In this document: piece after piece, positions 51,544 to 59,908 of the stretch
How the letters are laid out: every line of letters starts with the position of its first letter
Numbering within the stretch: the first letter of the stretch is position 1
Assembly (NCBI GenBank): GCA_052380005.1
Contig: JBQTCJ010000019.1
Length of the DNA: 64,000 bases
Direction: 5' to 3' (one strand)
Source: Salinarimonas sp052380005
GTDB lineage: Bacteria > Pseudomonadota > Alphaproteobacteria > Rhizobiales > Beijerinckiaceae
Notes under the pieces: model-generated
Told to the model about the DNA's origin: nothing
The model's input: only the letters and a program-made list of their open reading frames with translations
The model's database searches: none
Program-made: the position numbers and the translations under genes

Positions 51544-54435
51544 ATGAGCTCCCCCGACGAGGCCCGCCCGAGCCCGCCCGCCTTCCTCGCAGGAGGCGGA
51601 GAGACGGGTGCGCGGATGCGGGTCCACGACTGGTCGGCCACGGCGCTCGGCCCGCCCGAGCACTGGCCGCAGCCGCTCAAGACGATCGTCGGCGTGATCC
51701 TCGCGGCGAACCAGGCGATGTTCGTCGTCTGGGGCGCCGAGCGCACGACGCTCTACAACGACGCCTACGCCGAGATCCTGGGCGCGAAGCACCCGCGGGC
51801 GCTCGGGCGCCCGTTCTTCGAGATCTGGTCGGAGCTCGTCGAGAGCGTCGGGCCGATCATGGAGCGCGGCTATGCCGGCGAGCCGACCTCGATGGACGCG
51901 CTCGAGCTCGTCATGCTGCGCAAGGGCTATCCCGAGACGACGTTCTTCTCCTTCTTCTACGCGCCCCTGCGCGACGAGGAGGCGGGCCGCGTCGAGGGCG
52001 TCTACTGCGCCTGCGTCGAGGTGACGGAGCGAATCGTCGCCGGGCGCCGCGCGGCGTTCCGCGGGGAGCTCGAGGCGCGGCTGCGGGAGATCCAGGCGCC
52101 GCGCGCGATCATGGCGGCCGCCGGCGAGATGCTCGCGCGGCGGCTCGGCGTCGATCGCGTCGGCTATGCCGAGATGGAGCCGGACGGCGCCACCGCCGTC
52201 GTGCACGCGGACTGGAGCGCGGAGGGTATCGCCTCGATCGTCGGCCGGCATCGGCTGGCGAGCTACGGGCCGGGAATGGAGGCGGCCCTGCGCGGGGGGC
52301 GCACGGTGGCGATCGGGGACGTCACCGCGGACCCGCTCGCCTGGGGCGCGACGACGCGCGACGCCTACACGGCGGTCGGCGTGAAGGCGCACGTCGCCCT
52401 GCCGCTCGTGCGGGCCGGCAGGCTCGCGGCCCTGCTCTTCGTGCACGCTGCCGCGCCGCGGCATTGGTCGCCGGACGACCTCGCGCTCGTGCGCGACGTC
52501 GGCGAGCGCACCTGGGAGGCGGTGGAGCGCGCCCGCGCCGAGGCGGAGCTGCGCGAGAGCGAGGCGCGGCTGCGCGAGCTCGCCGACAACATCAGCCAGT
52601 TCGTCTGGACGGCGGACGAGACCGGATGGATCCACTGGTACAACAAGCGCTGGTTCGACTACACGGGCACGACGCTCGAGGAGATGCAGGGCCGAGGCTG
52701 GCGTGCGGTGCACCATCCCGACCACGTCGAGCGGGTGACGGACAAGCTCTCGCGCGCCTTCGCCGCCGGCACACCCTGGGAGGATACGTTCCCGCTGCGC
52801 GGCAAGGACGGGGAGTATCGCTGGTTCCTCAGCCGCGCCGTGCCGATCCGCGACGCGAGCGGCGCGATCGTGCGCTGGTTCGGCAGCAACACCGACATCA
52901 CCGCGCAACGCAATGCCGAGGAGGCGCTCCAGCGCCTCACCGAGACGCTGGAAGCCGAGGTCGCGCAGCGCACCGAGGAGCGCGACCGGATGTGGCGCCA
53001 GAGCCAGGACCTGTTCGTCGTCATGGACGTCGACGGCACCTTCGTGAGCGTCAACCCGGCCTGGACGCGGGTGCTCGGCTGGGAGCCCGAGGAGATCGTC
53101 GGGCGCCGCCACCGGCGCTTCAAGCATCCCGACGACGTCGCGGCGGACGAGGAGGATCTCGCCCGCCTGCGCGACGGGCACGCCGTCACCGGGCGGCTCA
53201 ACCGCTACCTCCACAAGGACGGGACCTATCGCTGGATATCCTGGGGCGCCGCGCCCGAGGGCGAGCTCGTCTACGCGGTGGGGCGCGACGTGACCGACGA
53301 CATGGCCCGCCAGGCGGAGCTCGAGGCGGCCCAGGAGCAACTGCGCCAGTCCCAGAAGCTCGAGGCGATCGGCCAGCTCACCGGCGGAATCGCCCACGAC
53401 TTCAACAACCTGCTCACGATCGTACGCACCTCGGTCGGTTTCCTGCGCCGCGAGAATCTGCCCGAGGAGCGCCGCCGGCGCTACGTCGAGGCCATCTCCG
53501 AGGCGGTAGACCGCGGCTCGAAGCTGACCGGCCAGCTCCTCGCCTTCGCCCGCCGGCAGGCACTCGAGCCCGTGCCCTTCGAGGTCGGCGCCCGCGTCGC
53601 GGCCATGGCCGAGATGCTCGGCTCCGTGCTCGGCGCGGGTATCGAGATCGTGGTCGAGGCGCCCGGGGAGCCCTGCTGGATCGAGGCGGACCAGGCGCAG
53701 TTCGACACCGCGCTCGTCAACATGGCGCTCAATGCCAAGGACGCGATGGAGGGCGCCGGGCGGCTGACGCTGACCGTCGCGCCGGAGGTGGACGCTCGCG
53801 TCTCCGTGGCCCTCGCCGACACCGGCTCCGGCATCCCGCCCGACGCGCTCGCTCGGATCTTCGAGCCGTTCTTCACCACGAAGGAGGTGGGGCGCGGGAC
53901 CGGGCTCGGGCTCTCCCAGGTCTTCGGCTTCGCACGGCAGTCGGGGGGAGACGTCTCGGCCGAGAGCACGGTCGGGGAGGGCACGGTGATGACGCTCTGC
54001 CTGCCGCGCATCGCGCCGCCCGCGCGCGCGCCGGCGGGCCGCACTGACGATGCCCGGCCGTTCGCGGACGGTGGCGGGCGGCGCGTGCTCGTCGTCGAGG
54101 ACAATCGTGAGGTCGGCGCCTTCGCCACCCAGACGCTCCAGGACCTCGGCTTCGACACGACCTGGGTCTCGAATGGCGAGGCGGCGCTCGCCGCGCTCGA
54201 CGAGGGGCCGGAGCGCTTCGACGTCGTCTTCTCCGACGTGGTGATGCCGGGCATGGACGGGGTGGCGCTCGCGCGTGCGATCCGCTCACGGCTCCCGGCG
54301 CTGCCGGTGGTGCTGACGACGGGCTACAGCCACGTGCTCGCCGAGGAGGGGCTCGGCGGCTTCGAGCTCGTGCGCAAGCCCTACGGCGCCGAGGACCTGT
54401 CGCGTGCGCTGGCGGGCCGCGCACGCGCCTCCTGA
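51544..54435 (+). CDS. PAS-GAF-PAS-PAS hybrid histidine kinase with C-terminal receiver
   Basis: A 963-residue soluble sensor. Order: an N-terminal PAS (about 40-165, MFVVWGAERTTLYNDAYAEILG), a GAF domain (about 180-325, MLARRLGVDRVGYAEMEPDG), PAS with PAC (about 340-470), another PAS (about 485-600), HisKA (His618 in GGIAHDFNNLLT), HATPase (NMALNAKDAM, DTGSGIP, FFTTKEVGRGTGLGLSQVFG), and a receiver (VLVVEDNREVGAFA, VVFSDVVMPGM, ELVRKPYG). No membrane segment, so it senses an intracellular cue. The paired output is not encoded nearby. Convergent to nothing: the EamA gene ends 5 bp past its stop on the other strand. Confidence 0.93.
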   Translation: MSSPDEARPSPPAFLAGGGETGARMRVHDWSATALGPPEHWPQPLKTIVGVILAANQAMFVVWGAERTTLYNDAYAEILGAKHPRALGRPFFEIWSELVESVGPIMERGYAGEPTSMDALELVMLRKGYPETTFFSFFYAPLRDEEAGRVEGVYCACVEVTERIVAGRRAAFRGELEARLREIQAPRAIMAAAGEMLARRLGVDRVGYAEMEPDGATAVVHADWSAEGIASIVGRHRLASYGPGMEAALRGGRTVAIGDVTADPLAWGATTRDAYTAVGVKAHVALPLVRAGRLAALLFVHAAAPRHWSPDDLALVRDVGERTWEAVERARAEAELRESEARLRELADNISQFVWTADETGWIHWYNKRWFDYTGTTLEEMQGRGWRAVHHPDHVERVTDKLSRAFAAGTPWEDTFPLRGKDGEYRWFLSRAVPIRDASGAIVRWFGSNTDITAQRNAEEALQRLTETLEAEVAQRTEERDRMWRQSQDLFVVMDVDGTFVSVNPAWTRVLGWEPEEIVGRRHRRFKHPDDVAADEEDLARLRDGHAVTGRLNRYLHKDGTYRWISWGAAPEGELVYAVGRDVTDDMARQAELEAAQEQLRQSQKLEAIGQLTGGIAHDFNNLLTIVRTSVGFLRRENLPEERRRRYVEAISEAVDRGSKLTGQLLAFARRQALEPVPFEVGARVAAMAEMLGSVLGAGIEIVVEAPGEPCWIEADQAQFDTALVNMALNAKDAMEGAGRLTLTVAPEVDARVSVALADTGSGIPPDALARIFEPFFTTKEVGRGTGLGLSQVFGFARQSGGDVSAESTVGEGTVMTLCLPRIAPPARAPAGRTDDARPFADGGGRRVLVVEDNREVGAFATQTLQDLGFDTTWVSNGEAALAALDEGPERFDVVFSDVVMPGMDGVALARAIRSRLPALPVVLTTGYSHVLAEEGLGGFELVRKPYGAEDLSRALAGRARAS

Positions 54436-54439
54436 CCCG

Positions 54440-55342
54440 TCAGCCGCGGCTGGCGAGCGCGACGCCCGCGGCGGCCACCGCCATGCCGAGCATCTGCACC
54501 GGCGCGAGGGTCTCGCCGAACAGGAGATAGGCCATCACCGCCGAGCAGGGCGGCACGAGGAACAGCAGCGAGGCGACGCCCGCCACCGCGCCGCGGCGGA
54601 TCAGCACGAGGAGCAGCGAGATCGCCCCGATCGACAGCCCGAGCACCGCCCAGGCGAGGCCGACGATCACCTCCGTCGTGAAGGCGATCTCCCCCGCCTC
54701 GAGCAGGAGCGCGAGCGGCAGCGTGAAGGCGAGCGCGCCGCAATACTGCACGACCGTGTTCGTGCGCAGGTCGACGCCCGCCGCGGTGCGCTTCTGCCAA
54801 ATCGTCCCGAACGTGATCGCCACGACGCCTCCGAAGGCGATCGCCAGCGGGACGAGCGGGATGCCGCCGGCTTCGCCGAGCCGCGGCAGGATGACGAGGA
54901 GCGTTCCGGCGAAGCCCACGACGATGCCGAGCCAGCGCCGGCGCGAGACGACCTCGCCGAGGAGCGGGGCGACGAGGAGCCCCGTGAGCAGCGGCTGGAG
55001 CCCGGCGACGAGCGCCGCGATCCCCGCCGGCAGCCCGTGCCCGACGGACCAGAAGATGCCGCCGAGATAGGCGCCGTGCAGGAGTACGCCGGCGATCAGC
55101 CCGTCGCGCCAGCCCGCGAGCCCGTCGGGCCAGCGGGCGCGGGCGAGGAACGCCACGAGCGCCAGCACGGCGATGGCGAGCACGTAGCGTATCCACAGGA
55201 ACGTGAGCGGGTCGGCGTCCGGTGCGACGAGGCGCGCGACGATGAAGCCCGTCGCCCAGATCAGGACGAAGAGCGGCGGCGCGAGGCGCGCCACCATGTC
55301 GGGACCCGCCCCGGCGGGCGTCTCGTCGGTACGTGCGGACAT
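54440..55342 (-). CDS. EamA/DMT-family transporter
   Basis: A 300-residue membrane protein with about 10 transmembrane segments arranged as two EamA repeats (from LAPPLFVLIWATGFIVARL and VPLAIAFGGVVAITFGTIWQKR). LVAGLQPLLTGLLVAPLLGE and LLFLVPPCSAVMAYLLFGE are the repeat-ending motifs. EamA carriers export amino acids or drugs; here the substrate is unknown. The start at 55342 (MSARTDETPAG) is chosen over an ATG 12 bp upstream. Confidence 0.9.
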   Translation of the reverse strand: MSARTDETPAGAGPDMVARLAPPLFVLIWATGFIVARLVAPDADPLTFLWIRYVLAIAVLALVAFLARARWPDGLAGWRDGLIAGVLLHGAYLGGIFWSVGHGLPAGIAALVAGLQPLLTGLLVAPLLGEVVSRRRWLGIVVGFAGTLLVILPRLGEAGGIPLVPLAIAFGGVVAITFGTIWQKRTAAGVDLRTNTVVQYCGALAFTLPLALLLEAGEIAFTTEVIVGLAWAVLGLSIGAISLLLVLIRRGAVAGVASLLFLVPPCSAVMAYLLFGETLAPVQMLGMAVAAAGVALASRG

Positions 55343-55464
55343 CGCACATGGCATATCGGGTGGCGGCGGCGTACGCCAGCTTGCTTCGCGTGCGCGTTTG
55401 CGCCATCTGCGAGGGGAGGAGCCGGCGGACCGCGCCGGCCCGGCCGCAGCGGAGGCAGCTCGAC

Positions 55465-56328
55465 TTGGCGCGTGCGCGCAAGATCCTGGCCGTCCTGAAC
55501 CTGGCCTACGACCGCTTCCTGCTGCACGACGGCTGGGCGATCGCGAGCCATATCGCCCTCTCGGCGCTGTTCTCGTTCTTCCCGTTCCTGATCCTGCTGA
55601 CCGCGCTGGCCTCGACCTTCGAGTTCGGGACGCTCGCCGACAACGCCACCGAGATCATCCTCGACGTGCTGCCGGTCGAGATCGCCGAGCCGCTGGCGCG
55701 TGAGGTGCGCACCGTGCTCACCGAATGGCGCGGCGACCTCCTCACCATCGGCGCGGCGCTGGCGCTGTGGTTCTCCTCGAACGGCATCGAGGCGCTCCGG
55801 GTCGGCCTCAACCGCGCCTACGGGGTGCGGGAGAACCGGGCGTGGTACGTGACGCGGCTCGAATCGATCGTCTTCGTGGTCATCGTCGCGGCGGTGATGA
55901 TGGTGTTCTCGCTCGCGGTCGTGCTCGGGCCGCTGTTGTGGCGGGCGGCGACGGGCTTCTTTCCGGCGATCGCGCCGTTCTCGCAGACGGTGGGGCTCGT
56001 GCGGCTCGGGACGACGACGCTGCTCATCGCGATCGCCCTCGTGATCACCCACAAGTTCCTCGCGGCGGGGACACGCAGCGTGGTTTCGGTGCTGCCCGGC
56101 GTAGCGGTGACGCTCGTCCTGTGGACGGTCGGCGGAATCGCCTTCGGCGTCTACCTCGCGCACTTCCCGGGGGCCTACGCCTCGACCTACGGCGGGCTCG
56201 CGACCGCGATGATGTCGCTGATCTTCCTCTACACGATCGCGGTGATCTTCATCGTCGGAGGCGAGATCAACGGCGCCGCGATCGCGCTCGACCGCAGCGC
56301 CAAGAAGAGCCGCGCCGTGCGCACGTGA
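55465..56328 (+). CDS. YihY/BrkB-family inner-membrane protein
   Basis: A membrane protein of about 287 residues with six helices. The signature LHDGWAIASHIALSALFSFFPFLILLTALA is near the N-terminus, with NRAYGVRENRAWYVTRLESIVFV and the C-terminal YGGLATAMMSLIFLYTIAVIFIVGGEINGA. The start is set at TTG 55465 because GGAGG lies 9 bases upstream and this gives the family start (ARARKILAVLNLAYDRF). Longer starts (55348, 55333) would abut the divergent EamA gene. Family members are linked to virulence or serum resistance, but function is unclear. Confidence 0.88.
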   Translation: MARARKILAVLNLAYDRFLLHDGWAIASHIALSALFSFFPFLILLTALASTFEFGTLADNATEIILDVLPVEIAEPLAREVRTVLTEWRGDLLTIGAALALWFSSNGIEALRVGLNRAYGVRENRAWYVTRLESIVFVVIVAAVMMVFSLAVVLGPLLWRAATGFFPAIAPFSQTVGLVRLGTTTLLIAIALVITHKFLAAGTRSVVSVLPGVAVTLVLWTVGGIAFGVYLAHFPGAYASTYGGLATAMMSLIFLYTIAVIFIVGGEINGAAIALDRSAKKSRAVRT

Positions 56329-56373
56329 CCGCCGCGCCCCAAGCGAGCGCGGCGCGTGCATCGGCCTCGGGCG

Positions 56374-56868
56374 TCAGAGGTCGACCTTCTCCTGGTTCCC
56401 CGGATGATGCGGCGGCTCCCCGGTCACCACGGCCTTGGCGTAGCCGTAGACGTGGAGCATCTTGGAGGAGGGCGCGTCCCAGTACTCGCCGTACTCGGGC
56501 GTGACCTTGACGAAGGCGAGCTCCGGGTCGTCCTTCCCGTTCGGGAACCAGGTGCGCATGCCCTCCTGCCAGTGCGCGTCGATCGCGGCGCGATCGCGCA
56601 CGATCTCGGCGCGGCCGGAGATGGAGACGTAGTCCTGGTCGTCCGGTTCCGAATAGGCGAGGCCGACCCGATGGGTGCGGCCGATCTCGCGGGCCTTGGC
56701 GCTGTCGATTCGAGTCGCGAACCAGAGGTCGCCGTTCGCGTCGGGCTTCTGCGTCCACATCGGGCGCGCACGCAGCGAGCCGTCGGCCTCGACGGTCGTC
56801 ATCATCGCCACGCGCACGTCCTCGATCAGGTCGAAGAGCTTCTCGCGCGCCTTGGGGTCGGTCGTCAT
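56374..56868 (-). CDS. General-stress-type PPOX-fold FMN protein
   Basis: A 164-residue FMN-binding split-barrel protein of the bacterial general stress (Gsp26-like) group. MMTTVEADGSLRARPMWTQ (22-40) and DLWFATRIDSAKAREIGRTHRVGLAYSEPDDQDYVSISGRAEIVRD form the barrel; the C-terminus has EYWDAPSSKMLHVYGYAKAVVTGEPP. AGGAGG lies before ATG 56868. Members are induced by stress and sometimes bind pyridoxal phosphate or flavin. Distinct from the PPOX protein at 21884. Confidence 0.9.
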   Translation of the reverse strand: MTTDPKAREKLFDLIEDVRVAMMTTVEADGSLRARPMWTQKPDANGDLWFATRIDSAKAREIGRTHRVGLAYSEPDDQDYVSISGRAEIVRDRAAIDAHWQEGMRTWFPNGKDDPELAFVKVTPEYGEYWDAPSSKMLHVYGYAKAVVTGEPPHHPGNQEKVDL

Positions 56869-56948
56869 CTCGGGCCTCCTCGTTCGGGGCTGTCTCGTTT
56901 CGGCCCGGTGAACGGCCCGCGGCCCGATTTGGTTCGCGCAGCCGAGCG

Positions 56949-57320
56949 TCACACCCGGCGCATGGAGGCGTAGCGCGGGCGCGAATCCGGACCGTCCTGG
57001 CGGTCGATCCGCAGGCGGCGCACGCGCAGCTCGTCGATCGTCAGCGACCCGATGTGACCCTGGCGCATGCCCATGCGGTCGATCGCCAGCCGCGAGATCG
57101 CCAGCGCGCCGATGGCGAAGGCGCCCACCGCGAGCGCGCCGACGGCGGCGGCGCCGACGCTCGCCGTCGCGAGCCGACGGGTCGGCGGCACGGCCGGCAT
57201 GTGGTCGCGGGCGTAGCGCGCCGCCCGGCGCACCTCCACGCGGGCACGCATGCCCTCGCGGCGCTCGTCCCCGTAGATGTCGCCGTAGCCGGGCGGGCCG
57301 TTCTCGAAGCGTGTCGCCAT
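56949..57320 (-). CDS. Protein with eleven period-5 (beta-helix-like) repeats
   Basis: A 123-residue protein. From residue 55 to 105 a branched/hydrophobic residue recurs exactly every five positions (V55, V60, V65, I70, I75, I80, M85, I90, I95, V100, I105), usually preceded by Ala and followed by Gly-Ala-Leu (AVGALAVGAFAIGALAI). The second half keeps the spacing while becoming polar (HIGSLTIDELRVRRLRI). This matches the geometry of pentapeptide right-handed beta-helices, though the consensus A-(V/I)-x-x-(L/F) is not the classical A(D/N)LxN. No signal peptide. Function unknown. Confidence 0.75.
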   Translation of the reverse strand: MATRFENGPPGYGDIYGDERREGMRARVEVRRAARYARDHMPAVPPTRRLATASVGAAAVGALAVGAFAIGALAISRLAIDRMGMRQGHIGSLTIDELRVRRLRIDRQDGPDSRPRYASMRRV

Positions 57321-57438
57321 GGGTGCTCTCCTTCTCGCGTGTTCGCGGTGTGTGACGCGACAACGCTCGGAAGAGCCCGGCCGTTCGAAGTGGAGGGGAG
57401 CGCGGCTCGGGCGGCTCGGATCAGGGCCGCTCCTCGGA

Positions 57439-57756
57439 TCAGGGCCGCTCGGGGAGCGCGCGCGACCGCTCGCGGGCCGAGCCGCCTTCGTCGGTCCCGC
57501 CGCGGCGCAGCCGCCGCACCAGCAGCCCCAGCGCGTAGGCGACCTGCAGGGCGGCGGCGAGGATCAACGCGCGGCAGATCGTCGGGAACGTGCCCGCCTC
57601 CGCCAGCGTGTCGGCGATCACCTGGGTCGCCAGCGCGAGGATGAGCCCGAGCGCGAACGCGGGCAGGCCGAGCGCGCGGTCGGCGACCAGCCCGGCGAGC
57701 ACGCCCCAGAGCGCTCCCGCCGCGAGAAGCCCGCCGTAGAGGAGCCCGACATCCAT
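57439..57756 (-). CDS. Small membrane protein, function unknown
   Basis: A 105-residue protein with three hydrophobic segments (LLYGGLLAAGALWGVLAGL, LPAFALGLILALATQVIA, CRALILAAALQVAYALGLLV) and a basic C-terminal tail (RRLRRGGTDEGGSARERSR). The start at 57756 (MDVGLL) avoids an Arg-rich lead. Divergent from the AI-2E transporter gene. I do not recognise its family. Confidence 0.7.
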   Translation of the reverse strand: MDVGLLYGGLLAAGALWGVLAGLVADRALGLPAFALGLILALATQVIADTLAEAGTFPTICRALILAAALQVAYALGLLVRRLRRGGTDEGGSARERSRALPERP

Positions 57757-57908
57757 CGCCCGCCGCTCCCGATTCGCTCGCGGGTTTCGCACCCGCCGAT
57801 GCGAAGCTTAGCAGAAGACCTGCGGCGTCGCGCCGCGACCCGTCCCGTTTCTTGTGGAACCGCGTCGCGAGCTGCGCCGTTCTTCGGGTCGAACCGAGGA
57901 TGCGCATC

Positions 57909-59120
57909 GTGGACGAGGCCGCCGACATGCTGAAGCAGAGGCGGCCGGAGCCGCCGGAGCCGCGCGAGGGACCGCCCCTCGCCGCCGAGGAGGCGCCGCG
58001 CCCCATCGTCGATGCCCGCCTCACGCGATCGATCGCCTTCTCCATTCACGTCTGCGCCGTCGTGCTCGGCGCGGGCGCGCTCTACGTGGCGCAGGACCTG
58101 ATCCTGCCGCTCGCGCTCGCCCTCGTCGTCACGCTGACGCTGAGCCCGATCGTCCGCCTGCTGTCGCGGCGCGGCATCCCCGCTTGGCTCACGTCCCCGC
58201 TGCTGGTGGCCGCGCTCGCCGGCGCGCTCGCCCTCATCGCCTACACGCTCAGTTATCCCCTGTCGGAATGGGTCGCCCGCGCCCCGCAGATCGGATGGGA
58301 GATCGAGCGGGAGCTGCAGAGCCTGCGCGCGTCCTTCGCCGCCGTGGAGCAGGCGAGCGAACGTGTCGACGCCATCACCGGCGGCGATTCCGCGCCGGGG
58401 GTCGACGAGGTGGTCGTGCGCGAGGGCGGCTTCCTCGCCACCGCCTCGAGCGGCGTGCTGCGTGGGGCCGCGATCGTCGCGATCGCGGCGCTGCTCACCG
58501 CCTTCCTGCTCGCGTCCGGGGACCGGATCTACGAGCGTATCGTGCACGTGATGCCGACCTTCCACGACAAGCGCACGGCGGTCGAGATCGGGCGCGCCAT
58601 CGAGCGATCGATCTCGACCTACCTCCTCACGATCGCGCTCATCAACACGGCGCTCGGCATCGTCGTCGGCCTGCTGCTGTGGGCCGTGGGCATGCCGACC
58701 CCCGCGCTGTTCGGGGCCATGGCGACGCTCCTCAACTTCCTTCCCTACATCGGCGCGTTTCTCGGCGTGGCCATCGTCGCGGCGGTTTCGTTCGTGGCGT
58801 TCGACGGGCTCGGCGCCACGCTCGCACCGCCGCTCGTCTACCTCGCCTGCACGACGCTCGAGGGCAACGTGGTGACGCCCCTCATCCTCGGCCGGCGCCT
58901 CGAGCTCAACGCGATCGCGATCCTCATCGGCGTCGCGGCGATGGGCTGGCTGTGGGGGGCCGTCGGCGTCTTCCTCGCCGTGCCGCTCCTCGTCGTGATC
59001 AAGACGGTGTGCGACCACCTCCCGTCCTGGCAGATGCTCGGCGTCTTCCTCGGCGGCTCGCTGACGCGTACGGCGGAGGAGCCCGCGGCGCGATCGGATG
59101 CATCGGCGGAGAAGAGTTAA
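57909..59120 (+). CDS. AI-2E family transporter (TqsA/PerM-like)
   Basis: A protein of about 403 residues with about eight hydrophobic segments. After a Pro/Glu-rich N-terminal 40 residues come VCAVVLGAGALYVAQDLILPLALALVVTLTLSP, LLNFLPYIGAFLGVAIVAAVSFV and the family-typical EGNVVTPLILGRRLELNAIAILIGVAAMGWLWGAVGVFLAVPLLVVIK. GTG 57909 has GAGGA 9 bases upstream and is preferred over ATG 57900. The family includes an autoinducer-2 exporter and sodium/proton antiporters; no substrate can be assigned here. Confidence 0.9.
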   Translation: MDEAADMLKQRRPEPPEPREGPPLAAEEAPRPIVDARLTRSIAFSIHVCAVVLGAGALYVAQDLILPLALALVVTLTLSPIVRLLSRRGIPAWLTSPLLVAALAGALALIAYTLSYPLSEWVARAPQIGWEIERELQSLRASFAAVEQASERVDAITGGDSAPGVDEVVVREGGFLATASSGVLRGAAIVAIAALLTAFLLASGDRIYERIVHVMPTFHDKRTAVEIGRAIERSISTYLLTIALINTALGIVVGLLLWAVGMPTPALFGAMATLLNFLPYIGAFLGVAIVAAVSFVAFDGLGATLAPPLVYLACTTLEGNVVTPLILGRRLELNAIAILIGVAAMGWLWGAVGVFLAVPLLVVIKTVCDHLPSWQMLGVFLGGSLTRTAEEPAARSDASAEKS

Positions 59121-59171
59121 GGAACGGATCACGTTCGGGGGGTATCGTCGGGCCACAACCGGGAGGACGGC

Positions 59172-59462
59172 ATGAATCGCGGCTGGCTGTACGACGGCGC
59201 TGCGCCGGGAGACGAGCGGCGCCGCGAGATTCGCCGCACGATCGGCATCCCGAGCGTCGCCTACGACCCGGCGCGCCGGCTGCGCTATGCCTGCACGGTC
59301 GTCGACATCTCGCATCGCGGTGCGCAGGTGCATTGCTCGAGGGCCGAGGCCCTGCCCGACACCTTCATGCTCTTCATCAACGGCACGGACGCCATCCGCC
59401 GAGTCTGCGACGTCGTCCGTCGCAGTCCGACGCGGCTCGGCGTCCGCTTCCGCGGCCGTTGA
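59172..59462 (+). CDS. PilZ-domain protein
   Basis: A 96-residue protein with a c-di-GMP-binding signature: the RRREIRR segment (about 17-23, RxxxR) and DISHRGAQV (about 45-53, D/N-x-S-x-x-G). It is short enough to be a bare PilZ domain. A GGGAGGACGGC site precedes the ATG. It may act as an adaptor between c-di-GMP and motility or secretion machinery. Follows the AI-2E gene by 51 bp. Confidence 0.82.
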   Translation: MNRGWLYDGAAPGDERRREIRRTIGIPSVAYDPARRLRYACTVVDISHRGAQVHCSRAEALPDTFMLFINGTDAIRRVCDVVRRSPTRLGVRFRGR

Positions 59463-59472
59463 GGGCGCGCAC

Positions 59473-59817
59473 TCAGCGCGCGAGCGCGCTGCGTATCGCC
59501 GCGTCGAGCTGGGCCTGGTCGTAGGGCTTGGGCAGGGTCGGCAGGCTCTCGCCCTCCGGCGGCGCGCCGTAGCCGGTGGCGAGGATCACAGGCAGCGCCG
59601 GGCGCTCGGCCCGGAGCGCCTTGGCGAGCTCGACGCCGCTCATGCCCGGCATCGACTGGTCGGTGACCACGAGGTCGAGATCGGGCCGTTCCGCCGCGAT
59701 CGCGAGGGCTTCCTTACCGGAATGGGCGGTGAGCACCGTGTGGCCGAGATCCTCGATCAGGTCGGCCGAGCCCATGGCCGTGAGGGCATCGTCGTCGACG
59801 AGGAGGATGGTGTGCAT
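59473..59817 (-). CDS. Single-domain response regulator
   Basis: A 114-residue stand-alone receiver (MHTILLVDDDALTAMG, phospho-Asp in LVVTDQSMPGM, Lys in TLPKPYDQAQLD). No output domain, so it acts in phosphorelay or binds partners. It is closely similar to the receiver at the C-terminus of the MASE1 kinase at 24092 (both DDDALxxMGSAxxxEDLGH). It is 91 bp downstream of the LOV kinase on the same strand, suggesting a shared operon and possible phosphotransfer. Confidence 0.9.
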   Translation of the reverse strand: MHTILLVDDDALTAMGSADLIEDLGHTVLTAHSGKEALAIAAERPDLDLVVTDQSMPGMSGVELAKALRAERPALPVILATGYGAPPEGESLPTLPKPYDQAQLDAAIRSALAR

Positions 59818-59908
59818 CGCGAGCGTACTCCAGGAACCAGGACAGGAATGGATGCTCGACAACGCCCGAGCTTGCCGCTGGGTCCGGCCCCGACGCCATT
59901 TCGCCGGC

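Noticed and set aside
55333..55464. An N-terminal 44-residue extension of the YihY protein
   Set aside because: Arg/Ala-rich, no family match, overlaps the divergent promoter, and a better GGAGG-TTG start lies at 55465.
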